A stretch of 64,000 bases of DNA from Pseudomonadota bacterium (GCA_018830485.1 JAHJRQ010000015.1:248001-312000); one strand, 5' to 3'; positions 8,601 through 17,392 are shown, numbered from the stretch's first letter. Numbers and translations: made by a program. Notes: generated by a model from the sequence alone, not told the origin.

Positions 8601-10371
8601 TATCTCCAGCCTTGATTACAAGGACAGACAGCGCGTCTTTGTGGGTGCCAATGATGGCATGTTCCACTCCTTCAGGCTTGGTAAAATCGTACAGAATTGG
8701 AAAGTTTGCTCTTCAAGTGGAACTCCCTGCACTGCCGACACGGATTGTACTGGAGGCAGCGACCTCTGCAAAACCAGCAAACCTTGGTATCAGCCAGGAA
8801 AGCTTGATGGGGCCGCTGGCATCGGAGGCATAGGCACCGAGAGCTGGGCCTTTATCCCTAAAAATGTCCTTCCGTATTTGCAATATCTCTCCCAACCTGA
8901 CTACTGCCATATCTACATGGTGGACGGCCCGGTGGTTATGACGGATGCAAGCATAAACAAAATTAATGCTCCCCTTGCCCCTCTAACCTGTGGACTCACA
9001 ACAGATTATTGGGATTGCCCAAAACAAACCACCTCCACAAGCGGCTTGCTGAATCTTGCCAATACAAGCTGGCGCAGTATCGTAATAGGCAGCATGGGCA
9101 TTGGCGGGGCAACAAGCAGCGGCGTCGACGCTGCTTGCGTCAAAACCCCCCTGGATGTTGGCGGCACCCCTATAGGCTGGTCATCATACTTTGCCCTTGA
9201 TGTGACCGAGCAGGACAATCCTACGCTCTTGTGGGAGTTCAATAATTCAAACCTTGGTGTCACCAACGTCGGCCCGGCGATTGTCAGGGGAGGCGTCCGA
9301 CGTTGCGCAAAAAGCCGGACTGCCTGTAGCAATGACGTTGATTGCGGCGCTACCGCCACGAATGGCAGATGCGTTGATGATGCAAATGGCCGGTGGTTCG
9401 CCATCCTGGCTTCAGGAGCAACCGGCCCCATTACCGCCAAGGACTTCAAAGGCACCTCAAATAAAAACCTGCGGCTCTTTATTCTTGACCTCAAGACAGG
9501 TGCTCTGTTGCGCACCATCGACACCGGCATCACCAATGCCTTTGCTGGCTCCATCTCCACCGGTTCGCTTGATCTGGAAAAAGACAGGCCCACCAATGTC
9601 GGCAACTACAAGGATGATGTCGTTTACATCGGCTACGTTAAAGACACCACCAGCGGCGGTGTGCTGCGACTCGTAATCAATGATGATCTCGATCCCGCCA
9701 ACTGGACGGTGAGCCCGGTTATTGACAATATCGGACCGGTCACTACCTCCGTGGCTAATCTTATTGACCGAAACCGCGGAAAACTCTGGCTCTACTTCGC
9801 GGAAGGCCGGTATTTCCACAAACAGGATGACCTGACCACACAACGCAAGCTGTTCGGCATTGAAGACCCCTGCTTTGTTGCGACGAGCAACACCATATCT
9901 CCCGCCTGCTCGGACACGTTGCTATTGACCGACTTGAGAAATCAAACAACATCGCCAACCACCGCGTTAACGGCCACGGAGAAAGGTTGGTATATCAACC
10001 TTGATGCTGCGGCTTCGCCAAAGGGCTCGGAGCGCGTGATATCAAACCCCACGCCAGACCCCCTTGGCGCCGTTTATTTCCTGAGTTTTGCCCCGACTTC
10101 TGATATCTGCAGCTTTGGCGGCACAACCTATCTCTGGGCGCTGGACTACAAAACCGGCAACAAAGTCACTTTTGTCATGCAGGGAAAAGCCCTGGTGCAG
10201 GTTTCCACCGGTGAAATCAAGGAACTGAGCCTGCATGATCCCGGAGTCCTCAGCCAAAAGGATAGCCGCCGCAGTGCTGGTTTCGAGGGCATTCCTCCCG
10301 CAGGACAAGGCCTCATGGTGGTAACCAACCCACTCCCCATAAAAAAATTCATGCACATTCAAGAACGATGA
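5620..10371 (+). CDS. pilY1: PilY1-type pilus tip adhesin
   Basis: 1583 aa with a signal peptide (LLPLLFLLLTVPVAPALGA). The N-terminal half holds a von Willebrand A domain: the MIDAS motif DNSGS at about 55, and the ILFLTDGEST strand near 505. The C-terminal half (about 990-1520) carries the PilY1 beta-propeller signature, with RVFVGANDGMFHSF, ESWAFIPKNVLPYL and YHIYMVDGPV-like blocks and a DDVVYIGYVKD blade. EF-hand-like acidic loops (DSNGDGVISSDG near 652, DTDGNGTADINKG near 795) suggest calcium binding. Four short cysteine-rich repeats interrupt the C-terminal half (about 898-950, 1028-1052, 1226-1250). PilY1 sits at the pilus tip with minor pilins, supporting assembly, adhesion and surface sensing. 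It overlaps fimT by 4 bp. Confidence 0.93.
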   Translation: MKKNTSIAKMALLPLLFLLLTVPVAPALGAMTDYCVSPPFVAQAISPNILIVLDNSGSMCGQAYPTAYDPTQFANGMYYGYFDGTKNYKYNNVSGIWEVTTVAMNTGTVANPIANGGFLNWATMRRTEVSKKLLIGGKADPRTSTGTPTVKLYGESANCNYTSFDKDFVTTAAHIFPFVGNYNFVRDTSDNLTINANGTAAQFIVRPEADISMPTGWSEYPVSGGVIAYTKVDEAVADDGATYIQNSNTSSPVIMDYTYAQAEPAGAITVKLYVRAAKSTYSTTTRRINGVLRINGTDYSSTYSNLAYSSSYSTYSFTFTNNPATSAPWTWAEIKQQVATGIQGFGVRANTAYSGSPYIRVTQVYLQVEVPQLNGGPYNIIVDQGTTKAEGIIDSLNSEVRFGLGYYNTDNGGRVANYVGYNSVPTMITSIHNMVPSTWTPLGETLREMVSYFRQDTPQYLAADYTVGSGTFAATDIYRDPYAYKFTDVDANLTNQYVPCAKSFILFLTDGESTQDLSMPGTTTTAPYAACTATNIKACSGYGGAPNNPNPRFAGTPVGQTYSSSGTDYIIDVAYWARTTDMRPGTETDVPTTWRKSLPGMQNVFLYPVFLFGSGSTLLKDAAIYGGFEDLKDSAGNYNNKADCTTTPAECYRDSNGDGVISSDGTDDPITYYEGNDGYALSQNIRQAIYDIVKRAASSTAVSVLSSSEGSGATLVQSLFYPSRSFLSSADITWTSDLMNYWYYLDPFFASSQIREDTVRDSSTYTILNLKSDYITNFYFDSAQEKTLAARYQDTDGNGTADINKGNIPIEDAKAIWRAGVNLWWTTPSSRTIKTSLNGSSLMSFDATNRPELDDYLGQIASAVAANATISYVRGDDCVDATGAGCACGTVGCFAKLCLTGRTPCSVDADCALGDTCVPPRNRIATLKVCSSSRMACNIDADCTGGGGSCVEETHIWKLGDIISSTPRIMGPSPSNNFNIPSPYGYGDQTYKDFISSLDYKDRQRVFVGANDGMFHSFRLGKIVQNWKVCSSSGTPCTADTDCTGGSDLCKTSKPWYQPGKLDGAAGIGGIGTESWAFIPKNVLPYLQYLSQPDYCHIYMVDGPVVMTDASINKINAPLAPLTCGLTTDYWDCPKQTTSTSGLLNLANTSWRSIVIGSMGIGGATSSGVDAACVKTPLDVGGTPIGWSSYFALDVTEQDNPTLLWEFNNSNLGVTNVGPAIVRGGVRRCAKSRTACSNDVDCGATATNGRCVDDANGRWFAILASGATGPITAKDFKGTSNKNLRLFILDLKTGALLRTIDTGITNAFAGSISTGSLDLEKDRPTNVGNYKDDVVYIGYVKDTTSGGVLRLVINDDLDPANWTVSPVIDNIGPVTTSVANLIDRNRGKLWLYFAEGRYFHKQDDLTTQRKLFGIEDPCFVATSNTISPACSDTLLLTDLRNQTTSPTTALTATEKGWYINLDAAASPKGSERVISNPTPDPLGAVYFLSFAPTSDICSFGGTTYLWALDYKTGNKVTFVMQGKALVQVSTGEIKELSLHDPGVLSQKDSRRSAGFEGIPPAGQGLMVVTNPLPIKKFMHIQER

Positions 10372-10904
10372 AGAAAATGGAAAGACAACATGACACCCCG
10401 AGGCAGGACATGATGAAAGCTCAATCGGGCTTCTCCTTGGTCGAACTCTTGACAGTTATTGCCATAATCGGGATCGTTCTGGCAATTGCAACCATGAATT
10501 TCAAGCAATGGAATGATAAATATACGGTGGAATCTTACACCAAGGAGATATACTCCATATTGATGCGAGCCAGAAACGATGCGGCAAACACCAACACCCA
10601 AGTGCGGGTCACTTTGGCTGCTAATCTAGTGACTACCCACCAGGATGCTGACGGTGATGGCGTTGTCGATGCAGGCGAACCCACTACACCAAAACCCTAT
10701 CCCAGCTTTGTCCTGAACTCGACTGTCTTGGGCGGCCTTCCCACGACGATTGTTTTCGACAGAAGAGGCATGACAGGAAACCAACAGACCTTAAGTGTTA
10801 CTGGTTATTCTCCAAATGCCTCGCCTGGCGTGGATTGTATCGTAGTCGCGCCAACTCGCATCAATATAGGCGTAATGACGGGAGGTGCTTGTGTTCAACA
10901 ATAA
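10368..10904 (+). CDS. fimT: Minor pseudopilin, GspH/FimT family
   Basis: 178 aa from the ATG that overlaps the pilY1 stop (ATGA). An internal ATG at 10410 has the better ribosome site (GAGGCAGG) and would give 164 aa with a short leader. The prepilin motif is QSG|FSLVELLTVIAIIGIVLA, with Gly at -1, Phe at +1 and Glu at +5, the site for PilD cleavage and N-methylation. The remainder is a GspH-like beta-sheet domain (RGMTGNQQTLSV). As a minor pilin it is expected to help prime the pilus at the tip with PilV, PilW, PilX and PilY1. FimU is an equivalent name in Pseudomonas. Confidence 0.86.
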   Translation: MKKMERQHDTPRQDMMKAQSGFSLVELLTVIAIIGIVLAIATMNFKQWNDKYTVESYTKEIYSILMRARNDAANTNTQVRVTLAANLVTTHQDADGDGVVDAGEPTTPKPYPSFVLNSTVLGGLPTTIVFDRRGMTGNQQTLSVTGYSPNASPGVDCIVVAPTRINIGVMTGGACVQQ

Positions 10905-11373
10905 TAAACAGCAATCCCACGAGCACCAAGGATTTACCCTGGTGGAAATCATGATTGCCCTGCTTGTCTTCATGGTGGTCATGCTGGGCGTGGCTGGTGG
11001 ACTTATTCAGGCCCTCCGCAGCAACAGCGGAAACGTGGTGCGCGCCGAGGCTCTCAGGCTGGCTGAAGAGGAATTGAATCGGCTGCAGGTCGAACGGTTT
11101 TCCGTGTTTGGCACTTCGGCAGCCCTGACTGCGGCAGCCTGGCCCGCCGACCCAACGACCGTTCAAGATGTTCTGGTCAATATCCGCGGGGGCGTCATGC
11201 CTTTTGAGCGATTGTCGCAAGTCACCGATCTGGTGACTGCCGCCGTCGCGCTCAAACGCATCGATGTGGTCGTGGGCTGGGACGATCCCGGTGCCGGGGG
11301 AGCTGTTCTGGTGCCCACCAACAGGAATCGCCAAATATCCTTAAGCACAATAATCGTGCGCAGTGATCAATGA
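10891..11373 (+). CDS. pilV: Minor pilin PilV
   Basis: 160 aa from a GTG at 10891, chosen because GGAGG (10881-10885) sits 5 bp upstream. It overlaps the fimT end by 14 bp. The leader is followed by QG|FTLVEIMIALLVFMVVMLGV, a prepilin motif with Glu +5, and then ALRLAEEELNRLQVERF, as in PilV proteins where this amphipathic helix follows the transmembrane helix. It sits in the fimT-pilV-pilW-pilX order and would form part of the tip complex. No odd features. Confidence 0.87.
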   Translation: MFNNNKQQSHEHQGFTLVEIMIALLVFMVVMLGVAGGLIQALRSNSGNVVRAEALRLAEEELNRLQVERFSVFGTSAALTAAAWPADPTTVQDVLVNIRGGVMPFERLSQVTDLVTAAVALKRIDVVVGWDDPGAGGAVLVPTNRNRQISLSTIIVRSDQ

Positions 11374-11481
11374 TGGCTGCGCAAAACCAAAGGATAGTGC
11401 CTAAATACCATAAGAGTTACACAGTACAAACTGATGCAGACACGGCTTTTCAGGCGCCGCCATCTGTATTAAGGGGCAGAC

Positions 11482-12630
11482 ATGGAACAACACGGTAAAA
11501 TCTTGTGCCGGGCAGAAGCCGGCTTCTCCCTTGTAGAACTGTTGATCTATATGGGCCTTCTGGGTATCCTGATGGCCATGGTATTTAGCAGTTTCTCTCC
11601 GGTTATGCAACAAAGCTCCCGACAGTGGCGGATAGCAGAAACAAAGATTGAAACAGGACTCGGCATGGATTTACTGCGTTTCGACCTTGAACATACCGGC
11701 TTCGGCCTTCCATGGGAGTTTCCGGCCGGGGTGGTGCCCAGTCCTTATTTTGAACCTGCGGCGCCGGCCGGAATGAATGATGCCCCCGGTGCACCACGAG
11801 CATTGGCCTCTGAAGACACCTCTGCTTCCAGCATGAATGGTTCCGATTATCTGGCTATCAAGGCCTTCAATGTGATACGGGATGATGCCAGCCAAAAATG
11901 GGGCTGGCTGAGCAGGGATGCCGCGCACGCAGTCACCGTCCAATCCATGAGCGCCGAAGCGTTCGTTAACACGGACTGGGTAGTCGTCATTCGTCCCCAA
12001 ATCAGCACAGGAGAAACCCGCCAGCTTGTCCTGGATGGCGCGAACTATGCTGTTAACCCGACGGCAGGCGACTTAACCCCCTTTGCTCCTCCCGACACGC
12101 CCAACGACCCAAACGGCGACCGGTATCTCATTTACGGGATTGATAACATCGCCCCAAGAAGGCCATTCAACCGCACCGATTATTACATCAACAACGCAGG
12201 GGTATCGGCTCAATGTGCGCCGGGCACGGGAACCCTGGTCAAGGCTACGCTCAACCAGGCCGACGAAAACTTTACAATTTTGCCCATCGTGGATTGCGTG
12301 GCCGATTTCCAGGTCGTCTATTATCTCGACACCGATGGCGACGGGGGGTGGGATACGAGGACCGAAGCCAATGGCCTCAACGGCCTGACAGCCCAACAAA
12401 TACGCGACCAGGTAAAGTCCATCCGGTGTTATGTCCTCACCCATGAAGGGAGGGTGGATCAAACATATACGTCTCCCAATGCCAACATTAATGTTGGCGA
12501 AGTCGCTGCAGACGGGGTTACCCTGGTGGCTGGCCGGACATTTGACCTGAACGCGAACATCGGCGCAACCTGGCCCAACTACCGCTGGAAGGTAAATAGC
12601 CTGGCAGTGACGCCCAGAAATCTACAATGA
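11482..12630 (+). CDS. pilW: Minor pilin PilW
   Basis: 382 aa, start at ATG 11482 with AAGGGG upstream. The prepilin motif EAG|FSLVELLIYMGLLGILMAM has Gly -1 and Glu +5. Length fits PilW (about 270-400 aa). The globular part is Asp/Asn rich, including VYYLDTDGDGGWDTRTE (about 274-290), which looks like a Ca-binding loop typical of these proteins. Gap to pilV is about 110 bp, the longest within the operon, so a secondary promoter is possible but not seen. It is expected to connect PilX/PilV to PilY1 at the pilus tip. Confidence 0.86.
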   Translation: MEQHGKILCRAEAGFSLVELLIYMGLLGILMAMVFSSFSPVMQQSSRQWRIAETKIETGLGMDLLRFDLEHTGFGLPWEFPAGVVPSPYFEPAAPAGMNDAPGAPRALASEDTSASSMNGSDYLAIKAFNVIRDDASQKWGWLSRDAAHAVTVQSMSAEAFVNTDWVVVIRPQISTGETRQLVLDGANYAVNPTAGDLTPFAPPDTPNDPNGDRYLIYGIDNIAPRRPFNRTDYYINNAGVSAQCAPGTGTLVKATLNQADENFTILPIVDCVADFQVVYYLDTDGDGGWDTRTEANGLNGLTAQQIRDQVKSIRCYVLTHEGRVDQTYTSPNANINVGEVAADGVTLVAGRTFDLNANIGATWPNYRWKVNSLAVTPRNLQ

Positions 12631-12649
12631 CAATATGGAGGAACACCCT

Positions 12650-13297
12650 ATGCGGCTGATTAACCACCCCCCCCCCGGGCTATCCGCAACAATGTACAGA
12701 GTACCAGGTGCCGCAATAGTTGGGAACGAGAGAGGAGTAGCACTGGTCATGGCTTTGATCTTGGGCCTTATCGGCATGCTCATGATTGCATCTCTTCTCT
12801 ATATGGCAGGGACTGGTATTTGGACGACCGGCTCACAGAAACGGTATAAGGAGGCGCTGGAATCCTCCCATGGGGGGATGAATTTTTTTGCCCGAGAAAT
12901 CATACAAACAGGCTTGGGAGGGACCAACCTCAGCGCCATGGGAACCTATGGTGGCGTGTTAACCCCACTGATTACCGATGCGAATTTCACCGCAAAACTC
13001 ACGACAACCGGCAATATTAATGATGGAGGTTATCCTGCCGATCCAGTGGATGCGACCTTGACCCTGACATTCACGGCGCCAACTCCCAACATAATAGTCA
13101 ACACCTCCATATTAAGCTCGAGCCTCGGCAATAGCGGCACCTCTTCCAATAGCCTGGTCGGGGGAGGCGTTGTCAGCAACAGCAGCGGCACGGTTACCCC
13201 TCAACATATCCCCTATCTGTTCCAGACGGAAATCCAGGCCCAAAGCTCCACAGGTACTCGGGAAAGGGCTACGTTATCAGCAATATACGCATATTGA
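12650..13297 (+). CDS. pilX: Minor pilin-like protein PilX
   Basis: 215 aa. ATG 12650 is preferred to 12635 because GGAG (12637-12640) lies 9 bp upstream of it. The N-terminal region shows NERGVALVMALILGLIGMLM, the PilX_N motif in which the usual prepilin Glu +5 is missing and the helix is followed by GTGIWTTGSQKRYKEALESS, as in PilX/PilX_N proteins. The C-terminal part is Ser/Gly/Asn rich and poorly conserved, ending TRERATLSAIYAY. It ends the minor-pilin operon. No terminator is evident before the convergent pilR. Confidence 0.78.
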   Translation: MRLINHPPPGLSATMYRVPGAAIVGNERGVALVMALILGLIGMLMIASLLYMAGTGIWTTGSQKRYKEALESSHGGMNFFAREIIQTGLGGTNLSAMGTYGGVLTPLITDANFTAKLTTTGNINDGGYPADPVDATLTLTFTAPTPNIIVNTSILSSSLGNSGTSSNSLVGGGVVSNSSGTVTPQHIPYLFQTEIQAQSSTGTRERATLSAIYAY

Positions 13298-13460
13298 GGA
13301 CACCACGCACCGTGGATATTCACTCCTATTTGCTCACGATTGCGGGTAACTCAAGACGACTTGGAAGGTAAAAATGGATCATGCCCAATCCTCTACCGCA
13401 GTGGGTCCAGACCTGCCCCTCGGGCGAGACTACCGTTCCGCGCATTATAAACATTCTTTA

Positions 13461-14843
13461 TCACAGCCCGTACTCCTTCATCTTGCTCAGCAAAGACGGG
13501 TAACTAATCTCAAGCAAAAGACCAGCCTTGGTCTTGTTGCCGCCGGTGGCTGCCAGAGCTTGGGCGATAAGGGCACGTTCCATTTCCTTCTGCCCCTTTT
13601 TTAAGGAGTAAGTGCCCAAAGTTTTTTCGATCCCGGCTCTGCAAGGCTCTGTCAGCCCAACAAAATTTTCAGGCAAATGCTCCGTCATGATCAGACTTCC
13701 ATCGGATAGTACCAACGCCCGCTCCAAGACGTTTTCCAATTCCCGAACGTTGCCGGGCCAACGGTGGCGAAGCAGCACCGCCAAGGTGGCCGGGGGCAAT
13801 TCCGGGGGCAGCCTGTCGAGCTTGGCCGCGATCCGGTCCAGCAAACGGGTGCAAAGTAGGGGGATATCCTCCATGCGTTCGCGCAGCGGCGGCACATGCA
13901 GCCGGATTACATTAAGCCGGTAAAACAGATCCTCCCTAAACCGGCCCGCCGCCACCTCCTCTTCCAGATCGCGGGCTGTAGCGGCAAGCACCCGCACATC
14001 GACGCGCACCGTCCGCGCCCCGCCCACAGGCCGCACCTCCCGCTCCTGCAATACCCGCAGCAACTTCACCTGGGCATCGGGAGGGAGTTCACCGATCTCA
14101 TCCAGAAAGAGGGTGCCGCCATGCGCCTCCTGGAATATGCCCTTACGGTCTTTTTCCGCGCCGGTGAAAGCGCCTTTCACATACCCGAACAACTCGCTTT
14201 CCAGCAGGCTCGACGGCATCCCGCCGCAATTGACAGCCAGAAACGGCTTGCCGGCCCGGCCGCTTTTGTGGTGAATCCCCCGCGCCACCAGCTCCTTGCC
14301 GGTGCCGGATTCGCCGGTGATGAGCACCGTGGTGTCGTATTGCGCCACCTTGACCACTGTTTGCAGAAAGGAGGCCATGACGCCGCTCTTGCCGACCATG
14401 TCGTCAAGCCCTTGCTCCCGCTGCAAATCATCGATCTGCCTCCGCAGCAGGAGATTTTCCCGCCGTAACCGCATATGCTCCGCGGCCCTGCCCAGGGTCA
14501 GGAGCACCTCATCCGCCTTGAACGGCTTGGTGATAAAATCATAGGCCCCGGCCTTTATCGCGGCCACGGCATCCTCAATGGCCGCATAGGCGGACATCAT
14601 TATAATAGGCGCCTCAATGCCCTGTTCCTTGGCTTTTTCCAAAAATCCCATCCCATCAAGGCGGGGCATCTTCAGATCGCACAACACCAGGGAAAAACTC
14701 CCTTTTCCCAGGGCACCGAGGCCTTCCTCGCCGTTTCTGGCCAGGGTTACCTGGTATCCCCCCTTGGAGGTGACAATGGAAAGCATCTCCAGCATGCTTT
14801 CCTCATCATCGATTATCAGCAACCGCCCTCCATCACCCGCCAT
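13461..14843 (-). CDS. pilR: Sigma-54-dependent response regulator PilR
   Basis: 460 aa. The receiver domain has the acidic pair DD (12-13), the phosphoacceptor Asp56 in VLCDLKMP and Lys106. The AAA+ domain has Walker A GESGTGKE (177-184) and the sigma-54 contact loop GAFTGA (224-229), followed by a C-terminal Fis-type HTH ending [18 protein letters not shown] 14843 is preferred to 14849 because AGGAG sits 6 bp before it. It is 12 bp after pilS. Phosphorylated PilR should activate pilA from a -24/-12 promoter, and a matching sequence lies before pilA in the same locus. The NtrC-family name is certain and the PilR name follows from context. Confidence 0.93.
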   Translation of the reverse strand: MAGDGGRLLIIDDEESMLEMLSIVTSKGGYQVTLARNGEEGLGALGKGSFSLVLCDLKMPRLDGMGFLEKAKEQGIEAPIIMMSAYAAIEDAVAAIKAGAYDFITKPFKADEVLLTLGRAAEHMRLRRENLLLRRQIDDLQREQGLDDMVGKSGVMASFLQTVVKVAQYDTTVLITGESGTGKELVARGIHHKSGRAGKPFLAVNCGGMPSSLLESELFGYVKGAFTGAEKDRKGIFQEAHGGTLFLDEIGELPPDAQVKLLRVLQEREVRPVGGARTVRVDVRVLAATARDLEEEVAAGRFREDLFYRLNVIRLHVPPLRERMEDIPLLCTRLLDRIAAKLDRLPPELPPATLAVLLRHRWPGNVRELENVLERALVLSDGSLIMTEHLPENFVGLTEPCRAGIEKTLGTYSLKKGQKEMERALIAQALAATGGNKTKAGLLLEISYPSLLSKMKEYGL

Positions 14844-14855
14844 GCCCATCTCCTG

Positions 14856-16409
14856 TCATGCCGCCTTGCCCGTGTCGGCAAGGCCTTTTTCCGTATTCAA
14901 GGATGCGGCCAAGGGCAGCGAAATCCAGATCGCCGCACCCCCGCCATCTTCAGCCCGGACGTTTTCAGCCCACATTTTTCCACCCCAATTCTCGACAAGC
15001 GAACAGGACACCGCTAACCCCAATCCTGTTCCTCTGCCCGGCTCCTTGGTGGTGAAAAAAGGCTCGAACACGCTCTCCAGATGTTCTTGTGCAATTCCCG
15101 GACCGTTATCCTTGATAACCACCCGGATGTATCGCCGATCCCCCTCCTGCCCATTAAGGCACCGCGCAACGACTCTTCCTTCCGGAAGCGTGCCAAGAGC
15201 ATCAACCGCATTCATGATGCAATTCACAAAGACCTGCCGCAAACCGTCGGCGTCGGCCAGAACCAGATCGTCTTCCGCCTCCGATTCAAGGAAAAACCCG
15301 ATGTGGGCATGGTTGCCATGGCGAAACAGCTCCAGGCTCTCAGCCAAAAGCTCCCGCCCCCGCACCGGCGCGGGGGCGCCTTCAATCGGCCGGGCATAGT
15401 CGAGCAACTGCCGGATCAGTCTGCCCACCCGCGCCACCTCCTGTTCGGCGCGCCGCGCGAACTCCTTTCTTTCCTCGGAAGAGACGGCCCCTTGCCCGAG
15501 AAGATCCAGATATCCCTGCACAACACCCAGCGGATTGCCGATCTCATGGGCAAGACCGGCTGCCAGCCGGCCTATGGAGGCCATCTTTTCCGCCCGCACC
15601 ATCTCCCGCCGGTTCCGCTCCAACTCCTCGTTTGCGCATTTCAGCGAGGCAACCTTGTCCAGCAGCGCTCCCCGATCCTCTTCAAGTTGCGCGATCATCC
15701 GATTCAAGCTGGAAGAGAGACGGCCGAACTCATTTCCGGGCCGCCCTGGAAAAGGCAAAAAATCATGCCGCAGGGAATACGTATCCGCCTGTTCGGCAAG
15801 GCGCTCCAAAGGGCGGACAACGAGCTTGACCATGCGAAAAAGGCCGACAACCGCCAACACCACCGCATTGGCAAGCATATAGGCCAGGATGATTTTTTCA
15901 TTTTCCCACAATTGGGCATCAATCGGACCGGTGGAACGGACCATGGCCATGGCGCCCCTCGATCCGTCCGGGGATGAAAAAGGCTGCGCGACAAGCAACA
16001 GATTGCTTCGCGGGCCTGAACCCGCGCCGGGGGGAGGCGAAAGCCGGCGGCTGCTCGCAACCCCGGAGTGGGCGGCGTTCGTCAAGGCGCTCTCAAGAGC
16101 TGTGGCATAATCAGCGCATCCCGCCGAGAGGGTGATGGTTTTGCCCCGTCCAATTACCGCGCCGGCGCAGACAATGGCTTCCTCCGACCGCACCATCTGC
16201 TCGATTTCGACCCGGAACCCTTCTTCTCCGCCAACCGCAGGCCCAAGCCTGGCCATGACCGCCAGCAGGCGCCGGGCATGATCCAGTTCGGCGCCCACAG
16301 CCTGCCGTTTCCAGAGTTGCATGGACACAACGTTTACCAGCAGCATGCCAACCCCGAGAACCAGAAAAAAGGCGAGAATAGTCTGCACCTTCAAATTCCA
16401 GATCCGCAT
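14856..16409 (-). CDS. pilS: Membrane sensor histidine kinase PilS
   Basis: 517 aa. Transmembrane helices at about 8-30 and 172-192 enclose a roughly 140-residue periplasmic sensor region. A HAMP-like linker (195-250) and a coiled coil (245-275) follow. The HisKA box AAGLAHEIGNPLGVVQGYLD places the phosphorylated His at 288. The ATPase domain shows NCIMNAVDAL (N box), DNGPGI and GRGTGLGLAVS. It transfers phosphate to PilR encoded 12 bp downstream. Pseudomonas PilS has six transmembrane helices and contacts PilA directly, so this two-helix form with a periplasmic domain may sense something else. It is divergent from pilA. Confidence 0.88.
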   Translation of the reverse strand: MRIWNLKVQTILAFFLVLGVGMLLVNVVSMQLWKRQAVGAELDHARRLLAVMARLGPAVGGEEGFRVEIEQMVRSEEAIVCAGAVIGRGKTITLSAGCADYATALESALTNAAHSGVASSRRLSPPPGAGSGPRSNLLLVAQPFSSPDGSRGAMAMVRSTGPIDAQLWENEKIILAYMLANAVVLAVVGLFRMVKLVVRPLERLAEQADTYSLRHDFLPFPGRPGNEFGRLSSSLNRMIAQLEEDRGALLDKVASLKCANEELERNRREMVRAEKMASIGRLAAGLAHEIGNPLGVVQGYLDLLGQGAVSSEERKEFARRAEQEVARVGRLIRQLLDYARPIEGAPAPVRGRELLAESLELFRHGNHAHIGFFLESEAEDDLVLADADGLRQVFVNCIMNAVDALGTLPEGRVVARCLNGQEGDRRYIRVVIKDNGPGIAQEHLESVFEPFFTTKEPGRGTGLGLAVSCSLVENWGGKMWAENVRAEDGGGAAIWISLPLAASLNTEKGLADTGKAA

Positions 16410-16525
16410 GCCTTTCCTCCAAGATTCTGTACGGTTTTACAACCATGAAAAAACAGTATCGCCACCTATCCAGCATACACGCCATACTCTTTTCCTAGAA
16501 TAAAAATACATTGGGCATGACCGCG

Positions 16526-16564
16526 CTGACACAGAACGTCAGTGAGAGCTGACAAACTTTGTCA
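16526..16564. promoter_or_regulatory. Possible PilR enhancer sites upstream of pilA
   Basis: CTGACACAG (16526-16534) contains GACAC, the complement of the GTGTC core reported for PilR sites in Pseudomonas. A perfect 15-bp palindrome TGACAAACTTTGTCA lies at 16550-16564. Both lie about 95-135 bp upstream of the -24/-12 element, a usual enhancer distance. This is inference from motif similarity. Confidence 0.4.
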
Positions 16565-16658
16565 CAACACACCCCGCACCTCGTTTCCTTTTTTTATCTT
16601 TCGAGGCAACACCCTAAAATCAAAACACAAATCCAAATTTTCAAAATAATAACCACGC

Positions 16659-16674
16659 TGGCATGAAAATTGGA
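16659..16674 (+). promoter_or_regulatory. Sigma-54-like promoter of pilA
   Basis: TGGCATGAAAATTGGA has GG at 16660-16661 and GG at 16672-16673, separated by 10 bp. The consensus is GG-N10-GC, so the -12 element has one mismatch. It lies about 80 bp before the pilA start and fits control by PilR. Confidence 0.5.
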
Positions 16675-16755
16675 TTTGACCCAAGCCGTGGCTAGACCAT
16701 AAAACGGAGTAAGTTTTTAATTTTGCAAGGCACCACACACACAAAGGAGCGTATC

Positions 16756-17370
16756 ATGAAGAACCAAAAAGGTTTTACCCTCGTAGAGTTGATGATCGTT
16801 GTCGCGATCATCGGCATCCTGGCGGCCATCGCCATCCCGCAATTCGCTGCGTATCGTATCCGGGGCTTTAATGCTTCCGGCAACAGTGATGTCCGAAATG
16901 CTGCCACCTCTCAGGCAGCTTTTTTTAGTGACTGGCAGCGGTTTGGCAATTCTCAATCAGCTGCAAATCAGGTCGCCGCTCTTGCGCTTGTTCCTGCGGC
17001 TGGCCCTGGAGCACCAGTAACGGGTGGCGTTGCTGCTTTACTTCCATTTGTTATCGCTTCAGACGGCGGCGGCACCACACGGGCCTTGCAGATCGGCCTG
17101 GGTAACGGCGTCAGCATCCAGATTGACACCAATATTGCTATTGCTGGTCCTCCCCCTGTGGCGGCCGATACCACTTTTGTAGCAGTATCAAAGCATGTGC
17201 AGGGTGACACCTATTTCGCCACCGATGGCGATGCAACCCTCTTCTATAGTGATCTGGTTGCAGGCTCGAACGGCACTGTGCTGGCCGCGAACCTTCCTCC
17301 GCTCTCCACGGCTGCTGACGATTTTGTCGGCGTTAACGGCCCCAGCGGCAACCCTTGGACGCTGAGATAA
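16756..17370 (+). CDS. pilA: Major type IV pilin PilA
   Basis: 204 aa. The ATG at 16756 follows AAAGGAG by 6-7 bp and gives a short leader MKNQKG. Cleavage after G6 leaves mature FTLVELMIVVAIIGILAAIA, with Glu5. Beyond the helix, PQFAAYRIRGFN with Phe24 and Tyr27 of the mature protein closely resembles Geobacter PilA. Unlike the 61-residue Geobacter pilin, this one has a further 140 residues of Gly/Ala-rich globular domain and no cysteine, so no D-loop disulfide. It is the single monocistronic pilin, with a sigma-54-like promoter and its own terminator, and is the likely main fibre subunit. Confidence 0.92.
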   Translation: MKNQKGFTLVELMIVVAIIGILAAIAIPQFAAYRIRGFNASGNSDVRNAATSQAAFFSDWQRFGNSQSAANQVAALALVPAAGPGAPVTGGVAALLPFVIASDGGGTTRALQIGLGNGVSIQIDTNIAIAGPPPVAADTTFVAVSKHVQGDTYFATDGDATLFYSDLVAGSNGTVLAANLPPLSTAADDFVGVNGPSGNPWTLR

Positions 17371-17392
17371 CCGACCTCGTTGCATAAACACG

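Larger units (their letters stand above)
16410..16755. other. Divergent pilS/pilA regulatory region
   Basis: No gene in these 346 bases. The half next to pilS holds GACA/TGTC-type motifs, including a 15-bp palindrome at 16550-16564, and the half next to pilA holds a sigma-54-like promoter (16659-16674). These are described separately. Confidence 0.6.

Noticed and set aside
13374-13604. A 76-codon plus-strand frame after pilX with a GGAAGG ribosome-like site
   Set aside because: It runs mostly antisense to the pilR 3' end, has no signal or recognised motif, and the sequence is explained by pilR.
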